Assembly (NCBI GenBank): GCA_963749115.1
Contig: CAVVLP010000010.1
Span: 62,001 to 126,000, forward strand
DNA from: SZUA-36 sp963749115
GTDB taxonomy: Bacteria > Pseudomonadota > Gammaproteobacteria > Xanthomonadales > SZUA-36
Length of the DNA stretch: 64,000 nt
Reading direction: 5' to 3'
Made by a program: the position numbers and the translations under genes. Within the stretch, counting starts at the first letter, position 1, and each line of letters opens with the position of its first letter. The notes beneath the pieces were generated by a model. The model worked only from the letters and a program-made list of their open reading frames with translations. It ran no database searches and was not told the DNA's origin. This document shows, piece by piece, positions 47,774 through 56,832 of this stretch.

Positions 47774-48300
47774 ACCGACCACTCCGAATCATGCCGCCAT
47801 TGTGATGAGAACCAGGCGGGCAATTGCATTGGGGTAGGCAACCGGCTTTCATCCAGGCTGATACGGGTGCGCAATTCATAACTACCTGACGGTAACGGAC
47901 CGGTCGACAATTGGATAGTAAAATCATCCAGGGCTGCAAGCATGTGACGTAAACGCGAAAAGGCTTTCAATTCTCCGGTTTCTTCTTCTGAAAACTGGTA
48001 ACGCTCACTCAATGGCAGGTAACGAAGCTGAAAACGCCTGGCATCCCGACGTGCCACGATCATGTTATTGTCATTACGCAATTCCATTTCCAGCCTGATG
48101 GTCAGCGTTACACCGTGCTCCAGTGCCTCACGTGCCTGCGAACTCAGTCCCAGTTCCTGCTGCAGACGAACATCCAGTGACTGGTAGGCAGGTCTGACGG
48201 TAACGTTTTTGATGGCAAACGTATAATCAAGCTCTTGCCGTTGACCGCAACCGGCAAGAACAAATATTGAAAGACTAAGCAGACTTACGCAAAACCGCAT
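47749..48300 (-). CDS. DUF4390 family lipoprotein-like exported protein
   Basis: 183 residues from ATG 48300. Signal MRFCVSLLSLSIFVLAGCGQ with lipobox LAGC. The mature part has NVTVRPAYQSLDVRLQQELG and FQLRYLPLSERYQF and a C-terminal SYELRTRISLDESRLPTPMQ, as in DUF4390 proteins found between rsmB and ntrY. The function is unknown. It overlaps rsmB by 26 bases upstream and ntrY by about 25 bases downstream, which implies tight co-translation and suggests a link with the kinase, perhaps in signal sensing. Confidence 0.88.
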   Translation of the reverse strand: MRFCVSLLSLSIFVLAGCGQRQELDYTFAIKNVTVRPAYQSLDVRLQQELGLSSQAREALEHGVTLTIRLEMELRNDNNMIVARRDARRFQLRYLPLSERYQFSEEETGELKAFSRLRHMLAALDDFTIQLSTGPLPSGSYELRTRISLDESRLPTPMQLPAWFSSQWRHDSEWSVWPFIVSV

Positions 48301-49588
48301 AGAAGAATCCGTCCATCCGGGCTTCCCCGGGTAATATCTGGCGTCCAAATGGACTGGCCATGCCCCATTCTACAGTCGGCACCTCTACTGCCGCGTCCGC
48401 ATGTTGCGCAAGAAACCGTTGTATTTGTTCACTATTTTCACGTTCCAATATTGAACAGGTAGCATAGACGAGGATGCCACCAGGTTCCAGCAATGGCCAT
48501 AGAGCGGCCAATAATCCAGCCTGGGTCTTTACCACGGTATCCACCTGCCCACTACTACGAAGCCACTTGATTTCCGGATGCCTGCGGATAACACCGGTTG
48601 CGCTGCAAGGTGCATCAAGGAGAATTTTGTGGAATTTTTCCCCATTCCACCAGGTTTCAATGACAGCCGCATCGGCAACTATCGATGTTGCATTTAAACC
48701 CAGGCGATGCAGATTCTGGTCAATTTGCTCAATACGCTGAGCCTGCCTGTCCAGTACGGTCAATTCAATCCCCTGGCAGCTCTCCAGCAGATGAGCCGTT
48801 TTACCACCCGGTGCAGCACAGGCATCGAGGATGCGATCCCCGGGCCGGGGATCCAGTAAATCCCTGGCCAACTGTGCAGCCGGGTCCTGTACGGAAAGCC
48901 AGCCCTGCTCAAATCCCGGTATTCTGGCAACCGCGGCAGCGGGACTGATAGAAATTGCATCACGCGCATAATCATGATCGCTTATCTCAAACCCAGCGTC
49001 TTTCAAATCACCTCGTAGCACCGTCTCATCCGCTTGCTGGCGGTTGATTCTCAACCACAATGGTGCCTGCCGGTTATTGGCATCGATAATCTCTTGCCAG
49101 TGCTCAGGCCAATCCTTCTGAATCTCTTTTAATAGCCAATTCGGGTGTGCAAACCGCTTTTCCGTTTGCTCCAACTTGATCAGAAGGGATTGCTGTTCAC
49201 GCTGGAACCGCCGCAGGACAGCATTGATCAGACCCACCGCCCACGGTTTGCCCAGTAAACGGGCACATTCCGCTGTTTCATTGACCGCAGCATGACTGGC
49301 TGTACGATCATGCCAAAGTTGTTGCAAACCCAGCATTAGCAAACGCTGGACTTCGACTTCACGCTTTTTGACCGGTTTAGCCAGTAACTGGGAAGCCAAC
49401 CACTCCAATGCGCTCAGCCAGCGCAAAACCCCGTAAGCCAAATTCCGCGCGAACGCGTTATCACGGCTGTCGCTTAAGTTTGAAAGCGCTTCACTGTCAC
49501 CGAGGTTTTTGTTCTCATCCAGCACTTCTGAAAGCGCCTGGACTGCTGCAAGTCTCGGATTTTGCGTATTCTTCTTATGTTTTGACAA
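48275..49588 (-). CDS. rsmB: 16S rRNA m5C967 methyltransferase
   Basis: 437 residues. The N-terminal NusB-like RNA-binding domain (AVQALSEVLDENKNLGDSE, TASHAAVNETAECARLL) precedes a Rossmann methyltransferase: ILDACAAPGGKTAHLLE, catalytic DAPCSATGVIRRHPEIKW and YATCSILERENSEQIQRF. Both cysteines of RNA m5C methyltransferases are present. TTG 49588 is the start and overlaps the end of fmt by 14 bases. The operon order def-fmt-rsmB-DUF4390-ntrY is conserved in gammaproteobacteria. Confidence 0.97.
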   Translation of the reverse strand: MSKHKKNTQNPRLAAVQALSEVLDENKNLGDSEALSNLSDSRDNAFARNLAYGVLRWLSALEWLASQLLAKPVKKREVEVQRLLMLGLQQLWHDRTASHAAVNETAECARLLGKPWAVGLINAVLRRFQREQQSLLIKLEQTEKRFAHPNWLLKEIQKDWPEHWQEIIDANNRQAPLWLRINRQQADETVLRGDLKDAGFEISDHDYARDAISISPAAAVARIPGFEQGWLSVQDPAAQLARDLLDPRPGDRILDACAAPGGKTAHLLESCQGIELTVLDRQAQRIEQIDQNLHRLGLNATSIVADAAVIETWWNGEKFHKILLDAPCSATGVIRRHPEIKWLRSSGQVDTVVKTQAGLLAALWPLLEPGGILVYATCSILERENSEQIQRFLAQHADAAVEVPTVEWGMASPFGRQILPGEARMDGFFYAVLRKSA

Positions 49589-50531
49589 GATTCACCTGGC
49601 CCTGTGGTCTATAGGCGTTAAGAAATTGCTCAACCGTCATGCGTTGACCACCAGCACGTTGTAACTCCAATATTTTCAGAGACTTTTCAGCTGTACCAAT
49701 AATCAAAGACTGCCGGTCGTTCGTTACGGCCCCGGGATTGCAGCCCGCAACATCATCCACCACTTCGGCTTTCCATATACGCAAACGCTGGCCGTCAACC
49801 TCGCACCACGCAACCGGCCAGGGGTTGAATGCCCGGACCCTGCGCTGCAACACCTCAGCTGCCTGATTCCAATCCAGCTCGGCTTCAGCCTTACTCAATT
49901 TACTGGCATAAACAGCCTGGCTTTCATCCTGTGCCACCGCTTGTGGAAGCTCACCCCTGATGAGCAATTTAATGCAATCCCGCAATGCCTGGGCACCCAG
50001 AACGGCCAGGCGGTCGTGCAGGCTGCCGGCCGTATCAAACGGTCCAATAGCCGTAGTAAGGCACTTATACACGGGACCTGTATCCAGTGTCACTTCCATC
50101 TGCATGATGCATACGCCGCTGGTCTCGTCACCCGCTTCAATGGCACGTTGAATAGGCGCAGCACCCCGCCAGCGTGGCAGCAATGAAGCATGAATATTCC
50201 AGCACCCGAACCGTGGCAGGGTCAGTAACCGGCCTGGAATCATCAACCCATAAGCCACTACAACCATTAAATCCGGCTGCAACCCTGCCAGTTTTTCCTG
50301 CCATTCAGGATCTTTAAGGCTTTGAGGCTGAAGTACTTCGAGATTGTTTTCCAGCGCCAATTGTTTAACCGGACTGGCACGTAACTGCTTGCCACGACCG
50401 GCTGGCCGATCGGGCTGAGTGAGAACCGCGACGATGACACAACCTTCATCAATCAGAGCCTGTAAAGGGGGCAAAGCAAATTCAGGTGTCCCTGCAAACA
50501 GGACACGTAACGGCGGGGTCTGATTCTTCAC
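49575..50531 (-). CDS. fmt: Methionyl-tRNA formyltransferase
   Basis: 318 residues. LRVLFAGTPEFALPPLQALI, the catalytic region GCWNIHASLLPRWRGAAPIQRAI with Asn-His, and EVTLDTGPVYKC (Asp). A C-terminal OB-like domain follows (VRAFNPWPVAWCEVDGQRLRI). It formylates initiator Met-tRNA. GTG 50531 lies two bases after the def stop, so def and fmt are translationally coupled. Confidence 0.98.
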   Translation of the reverse strand: MKNQTPPLRVLFAGTPEFALPPLQALIDEGCVIVAVLTQPDRPAGRGKQLRASPVKQLALENNLEVLQPQSLKDPEWQEKLAGLQPDLMVVVAYGLMIPGRLLTLPRFGCWNIHASLLPRWRGAAPIQRAIEAGDETSGVCIMQMEVTLDTGPVYKCLTTAIGPFDTAGSLHDRLAVLGAQALRDCIKLLIRGELPQAVAQDESQAVYASKLSKAEAELDWNQAAEVLQRRVRAFNPWPVAWCEVDGQRLRIWKAEVVDDVAGCNPGAVTNDRQSLIIGTAEKSLKILELQRAGGQRMTVEQFLNAYRPQGQVNLVKT

Positions 50532-50533
50532 AA

Positions 50534-51064
50534 TCAGAATACCAGGTGTTCCTCAGCCTCTTTTGCAGCCACTTTTCGCTGCTTTTCGAGCTTCTTTCTC
50601 ACCATATTTCTTTTCAACGGTGACAAATAATCTACAAAAAGCCGACCGATCAGGTGGTCCATTTCATGTTGAACACACACTGAATGCAGTCCTGTCAGCT
50701 TTTCTTCGAAGGTGTTTCCATCCAAATCCTGTGCCCTGACCGTGATGTTTTCAGCACGGCTCACGCTGGCATAAATACCCGGGACAGACAAACAACCCTC
50801 TTCATGATCCTGCTCACCTTCGCTGATCAGAATCTGTGGATTTATATACACTCGCGGCTGATCCTGATTTTCGCTAATATCAAGCACCAGCAAGCGTTTG
50901 TGAACATTTACCTGGGTTGCAGCAAGACCAATTCCGTCTGCAGAATACATGGTTTCTGTCATGTCTTGAACCAGTTTTTTCAAGGCATCATCAAAGGTAT
51001 CCACGTCACTTGCAACCGTGGTCAAGCGGGGATCGGGGAACTCTAAAATATTTAATTTTGACAT
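50534..51064 (-). CDS. def: Peptide deformylase
   Basis: 176 residues. Motif 1 GIGLAATQVNVHKRLLVLDI, motif 2 EEGCLSVPGIYASV with the metal-binding Cys, and motif 3 VCVQHEMDHLIGRLFVDYLS with the HExxH variant HEMDH. It removes formyl groups from nascent proteins. First gene of the def-fmt-rsmB-DUF4390-ntrY operon, divergent from the LysM gene. Confidence 0.98.
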   Translation of the reverse strand: MSKLNILEFPDPRLTTVASDVDTFDDALKKLVQDMTETMYSADGIGLAATQVNVHKRLLVLDISENQDQPRVYINPQILISEGEQDHEEGCLSVPGIYASVSRAENITVRAQDLDGNTFEEKLTGLHSVCVQHEMDHLIGRLFVDYLSPLKRNMVRKKLEKQRKVAAKEAEEHLVF

Positions 51065-51207
51065 CTGTTTCTGCGCCTGATAAATAATTTAGGTGAACTT
51101 TTTCACCACAGGAATTATGATAGCTAATGACGAACTATGTTCGCCAGTGAAGAATAATGACCGCATCGGTCAAGATGGCTGGATGCCTATTATATGGGGA
51201 AAGGAAT

Positions 51208-52383
51208 GTGATTAAGAAAATTTTTCACCTGATCCTGGTGACGATGTTAGCAGGTACGGTTATGGCACAAGATGTGTCAGTACGCCCAGACCACCCGGAT
51301 GAATACGTCGTTGTAAAGGGTGACACTCTGTGGGACATCTCCGGAAAGTTTCTGGAACAACCCTGGCAGTGGCCAGCGATCTGGCATGCAAACCCTCAAA
51401 TTGAGAATCCGCACCTTATCTATCCGGGTGACCGCGTATCATTGGTCTATATTGACGGCCAGCCACGATTGGTGGTCAACGGCGGCAAGGAGACTGTGCG
51501 TATGTCTCCCGGGATACGCAGGCTACCGCGTGAACCGATTCCGCCCATTGACTGGTCGGCTATCGCGCCTTTTATCACCAATGCCCGCGTTTTAACGCCT
51601 GGTTCCTTTTCTGACCTGCCCTACGTGGTTGCCAATGAAAGTCAGCGCCGCATGGCAACTGAGAAAGATCTTACGTATGTGAGGGGCATGGAAGGACGGA
51701 TCGGCGAGGAATTTGCCATCGTTCGGATGCGTCACATCTACTATGATGATAACGGTGTAATGCAGAGGGCGAAACACCACAGATGGGCAGAACATATGCG
51801 TATCGAGGACGAGTATCCGGGTGATATCTGGGATGCGACCTTATCCTGGCGACACAAAGACCCACCGGTTCTGGGTTATGAGTTTTGGGATATTGCTGTA
51901 GGAAGACTGCTCAAAGAAGGCGATCCGGCCATAATTGAAATCCAGAGCGGTCGCACCGAAGTCAAGGAAGGTGATTTCGTATTACCCATTGACGACCATG
52001 TTTTCCCCGACCAGTTGCTACCGCATGCGATGGAACAGGTACCGGAGGGCATGGAAGTTATCGCCCTGACCCAGGCCAGGTATGGTGCCGGGCACTACCA
52101 GGTTGTAGCAATCAATGCCGGTAGCAGTCAGGGTGTTGAGCCAGGTCATGTATTTTCGGCTTTCCGGCCTGGCAGAAGAATACAGGATGAAGTGAAATAT
52201 CCGACCGGGAGTTTCGCGGACCAGAAGACCCTGAATGGCGACAAAGTGACCCTGCCAGAGCAGTACAGCGCTCATATACTTGTATTCCGGGTCTTTGATG
52301 AAGTCAGTTACGCCATGATCATGAATGGCAAACGGCCGGTACGTGAACGCGACATGCTGAAACACCCGGACGAGACAATTTAA
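51208..52383 (+). CDS. Exported LysM-domain protein
   Basis: About 391 residues from GTG 51208, which follows AAAGGA. Signal peptide IKKIFHLILVTMLAGTVMA. A single LysM (EYVVVKGDTLWDISGKFLEQ through IYPGDRVSLVYIDG) lies at about 30-85 and binds peptidoglycan. The remaining 300 residues are an unclassified domain seen in proteins encoded next to dprA in many gammaproteobacteria. It is divergent from def and followed by dprA 61 bases on. The role in the envelope is not known. Confidence 0.93.
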   Translation: MIKKIFHLILVTMLAGTVMAQDVSVRPDHPDEYVVVKGDTLWDISGKFLEQPWQWPAIWHANPQIENPHLIYPGDRVSLVYIDGQPRLVVNGGKETVRMSPGIRRLPREPIPPIDWSAIAPFITNARVLTPGSFSDLPYVVANESQRRMATEKDLTYVRGMEGRIGEEFAIVRMRHIYYDDNGVMQRAKHHRWAEHMRIEDEYPGDIWDATLSWRHKDPPVLGYEFWDIAVGRLLKEGDPAIIEIQSGRTEVKEGDFVLPIDDHVFPDQLLPHAMEQVPEGMEVIALTQARYGAGHYQVVAINAGSSQGVEPGHVFSAFRPGRRIQDEVKYPTGSFADQKTLNGDKVTLPEQYSAHILVFRVFDEVSYAMIMNGKRPVRERDMLKHPDETI

Positions 52384-52416
52384 ACAAACCAGGAACTTGC
52401 CGGCGTTGACCGAAAA

Positions 52417-52441
52417 GCCCCTGGTATAAACAAAGGGGGCT
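52417..52441 (+). promoter_or_regulatory. Hairpin that would cover the dprA ribosome-binding site
   Basis: AGCCCC (52417-52422) can pair with GGGGCT (52436-52441) around TGGTATAAACAAAG. The right arm includes most of the AAGGGGG ribosome-binding site of dprA. It could damp translation; there is no U-run for termination on the plus strand. Role inferred. Confidence 0.35.
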
Positions 52442-52444
52442 GTT

Positions 52445-53569
52445 ACGAAACAACGTGACTGGTTAGTTATTCTGAATGCGCCCTCGCTCGGGGGCGCTTC
52501 GCTGATCAAACTGATTGAAGCACTGGGCGGGGTGTCAGCCGTGGCGGCGGCCAGCACCCGGGATTTGACCCGGTTTGGTTTATCAGACGAAACGGTGGCC
52601 GCCATTACCCATCCGGATGAGGCGCAGATTGAATCTGATCTGCAATGGCTTGCTCAATCAAATCATCACCTGTTGTGTTGGGACGATGACGCCTACCCTG
52701 TATTATTACGACGCATAGGCAATCCACCGGCGGCATTGTTCGTAGACGGGGACCCCGGTTGCCTGTGGCAGCCTCAAATCGCTGTTATTGGCAGCCGCAA
52801 CCCCACCGCGGGCGGTCTTGATCACGCACGTGACTTTGCCGGCACACTCGCACGCCAGGGCATGACCATAACCAGCGGTCTGGCGAGTGGTATCGATACA
52901 GCGGCCCACATGGCAGCGCTGGATGCGGGTGCATTGACAATCGCCGTCAACGGCACCGGTTTGGATCAGGTTTACCCCAGCAGCAGTCGTGCAGTTGCCG
53001 GGCGTATCCGCTCACAAGGCGCAATGATTTCGGAATTACCACTGGGCTCACCACCAAAGCGCCGACATTTTCCATCAAGAAACAGAATCATTTCAGGTTT
53101 GAGCCTCGCAGTACTGGTAATTGAAGCCGGTCTGAACAGCGGCACCTTGATCACTGCACGTAAAGCTGCGGAACAGGGTCGTGACGTATTCGCCCTACCC
53201 GGCTCCCTTAACAACCCCATGGCAAAGGGCTGCCACCGCCTGATTCGGGACGGTGCACGCCTGGTTGAGACAACGGCTGATATCATGCAGGAACTCGGCC
53301 CGGTCGCCGCCGAATTGCAAATGGAGATTCGCCAACGACTGGACCAGGCTGACGATACACCTGAAAAACCTGGTCTGTTTCAGAAAACCCTGCTCGATGA
53401 TGCCGATTACCGCAAAGTGTGGAGTGTACTGGCTTATGACCCCAAGCCCGTGGATGCAATCATTGAACAATCAGGTCTGAGTGCCCGTGAAATATCTTCG
53501 ATGCTGTTGATGATGGAACTTAAAGGCCTGGTAAAGAAACACGGCAATGGACACTATGTCCGCGCCTGA
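52445..53569 (+). CDS. dprA: DNA processing protein DprA
   Basis: About 374 residues. The Rossmann-like DprA core includes IAVIGSRNPTAGGLDHARDFA, TSGLASGIDTAAHMAALDAG, PLGSPPKRRHFPSRNRIISG and EAGLNSGTLITARKAAEQGR. A C-terminal winged helix follows (VDAIIEQSGLSAREISSMLL). It loads RecA on incoming single-stranded DNA in transformation. The conserved N-terminus begins TKQRDWLVILNAPSLGGAS, but no ATG, GTG or TTG precedes it in frame. The frame opens at a TAA (52427). ACG 52445, five bases after AAGGGGG, is the best site. GTG 52532 would drop about 29 conserved residues. Confidence 0.93.
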   Translation, partial: TKQRDWLVILNAPSLGGASLIKLIEALGGVSAVAAASTRDLTRFGLSDETVAAITHPDEAQIESDLQWLAQSNHHLLCWDDDAYPVLLRRIGNPPAALFVDGDPGCLWQPQIAVIGSRNPTAGGLDHARDFAGTLARQGMTITSGLASGIDTAAHMAALDAGALTIAVNGTGLDQVYPSSSRAVAGRIRSQGAMISELPLGSPPKRRHFPSRNRIISGLSLAVLVIEAGLNSGTLITARKAAEQGRDVFALPGSLNNPMAKGCHRLIRDGARLVETTADIMQELGPVAAELQMEIRQRLDQADDTPEKPGLFQKTLLDDADYRKVWSVLAYDPKPVDAIIEQSGLSAREISSMLLMMELKGLVKKHGNGHYVRA

Positions 53570-53751
53570 CATAAAAGGCGTTTTGTGAGGGTCTCACTTG
53601 AACAATAACAACGGAGCCCCAACGTCCTTCACAGATATTTGTGAGTGATTTTTCTTCTTCTGATCAATATCCTGACAGGTTTTTACACAAATGTGCATTG
53701 ACGCTGCGGTTAGTCTCAGCCATGCTGTGACCAGAGATCGGAGAGGGACCA

Positions 53752-53782
53752 AACCGGTGATTGCTGCGGCAAGCTACCGGTT
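53752..53782 (+). promoter_or_regulatory. Leader hairpin upstream of smg
   Basis: AACCGGT (53752-53758) and ACCGGTT (53776-53782) form a perfect 7-bp stem 21 bases before the smg start. There is no U-run. It may stabilise the leader or expose the GAGG ribosome-binding site. Confidence 0.3.
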
Positions 53783-53803
53783 AAAAGTAATAGAGGCCTG
53801 ATA

Positions 53804-54280
53804 ATGAAAGAAAATGTACTCGACGTGCTGATGTTTCTGTTTGAGAATTATTTATACGACGAACCAGAAGAAGCACCGGACAGGGATTCTTTGGAGGAAA
53901 ATCTCCACCAGGCGGGGTTCACCAGTGGCGAAATCGACAAGGCCTTCAATTGGCTCGACGGTCTTGCAGAGCAGCGCCACCAACCGGACCTGTTTCTGGA
54001 TAACAACCGGCCCGTCCGCGTTTATGTTGAATCAGAAATCGCACGTCTGGATACCGAGTGCAGGGATTTTCTGATGTACCTCGAAAATATTGGTATCGTC
54101 GATGCCCAGCGCCGTGAACTTGTTCTCGACCGCGTGCTCGCATTGGAAACCGATGAAATCACCCTTGAAGATATGAAGTGGGTGGTGCTGATGGTGCTAT
54201 TCAATCAACCGGGTCAGGAAGCGAATTTTGCCTGGATGGAAGATTTGATGTTTGACACCGAACAGGAATATCGGCACTAA
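53804..54280 (+). CDS. smg: Smg family protein (DUF494)
   Basis: 158 residues. MKENVLDVLMFLFENYLYDE, LHQAGFTSGEIDKAFNWLDGLAE, CRDFLMYLENIGIVDAQRRE and EDMKWVVLMVLFNQPGQEANFAWMED match Smg along its full length. The function is not established; it is nearly always next to dprA and topA, and a link to DNA metabolism is only suggested by position. GAGG near 53793 supports the start. A terminator-like hairpin follows before topA. Confidence 0.94.
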   Translation: MKENVLDVLMFLFENYLYDEPEEAPDRDSLEENLHQAGFTSGEIDKAFNWLDGLAEQRHQPDLFLDNNRPVRVYVESEIARLDTECRDFLMYLENIGIVDAQRRELVLDRVLALETDEITLEDMKWVVLMVLFNQPGQEANFAWMEDLMFDTEQEYRH

Positions 54281-54349
54281 TTATATAGGGGTTCGACCAC
54301 GGCATTCGGTCCAACTTGTACTGAAAGACTATACCAACTGGAGAAATTT

Positions 54350-54393
54350 ACCATCTAGGACAATCCTGCCTCGCAGGCAGATGGTGTTTTTTT
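54350..54393 (+). terminator. Intrinsic terminator between smg and topA
   Basis: Outer arms ACCATC / GATGGT and inner CTGCC-TCGCA-GGCAG form a bulged stem, followed by GTTTTTTT. It ends 10 bases before topA, so topA would need its own promoter or readthrough. Confidence 0.6.
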
Positions 54394-54403
54394 GAACATA
54401 AAC

Positions 54404-56803
54404 ATGGCAAAAAACCTACTTATCGTGGAATCGCCGGCCAAGGCGAAAACTATTAACCGATACCTCGGAAGTGATTTCGAAGTACTGGCTTCCTACGGAC
54501 ACGTTCGAGATTTGCCATCCAAGGACGGTGCTGTCGATACCGATAATGATTTCAACATGCGTTATGAGCTTAGCGAAGGCAGCAAAAAACATGTTGATGC
54601 AATCATAAAAGCAACCCGCAAGGCCGAGGCGGTTTACCTCGCAACCGATCTCGATCGCGAAGGCGAAGCCATTTCCTGGCACATTTACGAGATTCTGAAA
54701 GATAAAAAACTGACCGGGAAAATTCCTTTTTACCGGGTCGAATTTTCCGAAATAACAAAGCATGCGATCCAGGAAGCGGTGGCCAATCCACGCGAACTCT
54801 CCATGGATCTCGTCAATGCACAGCAGGCGAGACGTGCGCTGGATCACCTGGTTGGATTTAACCTGTCACCATTGCTGTGGAAAAAAATCAAACCTGGATT
54901 GTCAGCAGGCAGGGTTCAAAGCCCGGCCCTGCGCATGATTGTCGAGCGGGAACGCGAAATTGAAGCTTTCAATGCACAGGAATACTGGACCATTGAGGCA
55001 GATCTGCAAAAAGCCGAGCGTTCATTTACAGCCAACCTGGTGCGTCTGGATGGGGACAAATACCGCCAGTTCGATATCCAGGATGAAGTACGCGCGACCG
55101 CAGTACGTGATCAACTACTCGCAGATGCCAACGGCCAGCTGAGAGCAGACAGGATCACCCGCAAGGAACGCAAACGCCGGCCGGCGCCACCCTTCATTAC
55201 CTCTACGTTGCAACAGGATGCGTCAAGAAAGCTCAGGTTCTCGGCCCAAAAAACCATGCGCACGGCACAGACACTGTACGAAGGAATCGAGATCAATGGT
55301 GAAACCGAAGGTTTGATCACCTATATGCGTACAGACTCGGTCATGTTATCCAATGACGCGCTTGCTGATATCCGCGCACAGATCGTTGATCAATTTGGTC
55401 CGGACTATCTGCCTGAAAAACCAAATTTCTACAAGACCAAATCAAAAAATGCCCAGGAAGCGCACGAGGCTATTCGCCCGACATCCGCCAGGCTGATTCC
55501 CGACAAGATCAAGAAAAGTCTGAGCAATGACCAGTTCCGTCTCTATGAATTAATCTGGAAACGTACCTTGGCCTGCCAGATGACACCGGCAAAAATGGAC
55601 ACTGTTGCTGTCGAGTTTGACTGCGGTGCAAACGCCAGTTTCCGTGCCAATGGCTCTGTTGTTACTTTTCCCGGTTTTCTCGCGGCCTACGAAGTTTCGA
55701 AACCTGAAAGCGATAATAAATCAGAAAGCCAGCTTCCGGATATGCAGGAGGGAGACGTACTCCAACTGGACGGGATACGCTCGGAGCAGCATTTCACGGA
55801 ACCACCACCACGCTACTCCGAGGCCAGCCTGGTCAAGGCCATGGAAGAATACGGTATTGGCAGGCCGTCCACCTATGCCAGCATCATGTCCACACTGGTT
55901 AGAAGGTACTATGCCGAGCTGGAAAATCGTCGTTTCAAACCCACAAATACCGGTCGGGTTGTTGAACGATTCCTGGAAAACCATTTCAACGAATATGTGG
56001 ATTATGAGTTTACCGCCCGCCTGGAAGATGAACTGGATGAAGTATCACGCGGCGAATTGGACTGGATTCCATTACTGAGGTCATTCTGGAAACCATTTAA
56101 CGAAAGGGTGATCAGGAAAGGTGAAGATGTAGATTCCCGCGAGGCCAAGGGCACCCGTATTCTGGGCACAGATCCCAAATCCGGCAAACCCTTGTCTGTA
56201 CGTCTTGGTCTTTACGGACCGCATGCCCAGATTGGCACCCGGGATGATGAGGATAAACCTGTATTTGCAGGTTTCAGGCCGGGGCAAAACCTGGAAACAA
56301 TTACGCTGGAAGAAGCACTTGAGTTGTTTAAGCTGCCACGCGAACTGGGTGTAACACCGGAAGGCGAAAAGGTTTTCGCAGCGATCGGACGTTTTGGCCC
56401 CTACATCCGTTTTGACAGCAAATTTGTTTCATTGAAAGATATCGACCCGCACGAGGTCACCCTTGAACAGGCGTTGGTACTAATCGCTGAGAAGAAAGAA
56501 TTTGAAGCCAACCGCATCATCAAGACTTTTGAGGGCACTGATATCCAGGTTTTGCGTGGTCGTTATGGCCCCTACATTACCGATGGTCACAAAAATGCAC
56601 GTATGCCAAAAGACCGCGAGCCAGAGTCCTTGACCCAAACCGAGTGTGAGGAATTGATTGCAGCGGCACCCGACCGTAAACGCGGCCGGAAAAAGGTAGC
56701 AAAGAAGAAAGCTGCATCAAAAAAGGCGGCCGGCAAAAAGAAATCAAGTAAAAAGAAGACGTCTAAAAAGAAAGCCACAAAGAAGAAAACTGCGAAGATA
56801 TGA
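54404..56803 (+). CDS. topA: DNA topoisomerase I
   Basis: 799 residues from ATG 54404 (MAKNLLIVESPAKAKTI). TOPRIM acidic motif YLATDLDREGEAISWHIYE, catalytic Tyr in EGLITYMRTDSVMLS, KARRALDHLVG-type gate (QQARRALDHLVGFNLSP) and GIGRPSTYASIM are present. It relaxes negative supercoils. The C-terminus lacks the Cys4 zinc ribbons of the Escherichia coli enzyme. It has instead two topoisomerase C-repeat modules (RFGPYIRFDSKFVSLK, RYGPYITDGHKNA) and a lysine-rich tail of about 35 residues that could bind DNA. It is followed 29 bases on by tsaC. Confidence 0.98.
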   Translation: MAKNLLIVESPAKAKTINRYLGSDFEVLASYGHVRDLPSKDGAVDTDNDFNMRYELSEGSKKHVDAIIKATRKAEAVYLATDLDREGEAISWHIYEILKDKKLTGKIPFYRVEFSEITKHAIQEAVANPRELSMDLVNAQQARRALDHLVGFNLSPLLWKKIKPGLSAGRVQSPALRMIVEREREIEAFNAQEYWTIEADLQKAERSFTANLVRLDGDKYRQFDIQDEVRATAVRDQLLADANGQLRADRITRKERKRRPAPPFITSTLQQDASRKLRFSAQKTMRTAQTLYEGIEINGETEGLITYMRTDSVMLSNDALADIRAQIVDQFGPDYLPEKPNFYKTKSKNAQEAHEAIRPTSARLIPDKIKKSLSNDQFRLYELIWKRTLACQMTPAKMDTVAVEFDCGANASFRANGSVVTFPGFLAAYEVSKPESDNKSESQLPDMQEGDVLQLDGIRSEQHFTEPPPRYSEASLVKAMEEYGIGRPSTYASIMSTLVRRYYAELENRRFKPTNTGRVVERFLENHFNEYVDYEFTARLEDELDEVSRGELDWIPLLRSFWKPFNERVIRKGEDVDSREAKGTRILGTDPKSGKPLSVRLGLYGPHAQIGTRDDEDKPVFAGFRPGQNLETITLEEALELFKLPRELGVTPEGEKVFAAIGRFGPYIRFDSKFVSLKDIDPHEVTLEQALVLIAEKKEFEANRIIKTFEGTDIQVLRGRYGPYITDGHKNARMPKDREPESLTQTECEELIAAAPDRKRGRKKVAKKKAASKKAAGKKKSSKKKTSKKKATKKKTAKI

Positions 56804-56832
56804 GTAGCGGTCTCAAAACCATCACCTGAACC

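Noticed and set aside
52417..52441. Terminator between the LysM gene and dprA
   Set aside because: The stem has no U-run on the plus strand and overlaps the dprA ribosome-binding site; treated as a possible translation control hairpin.
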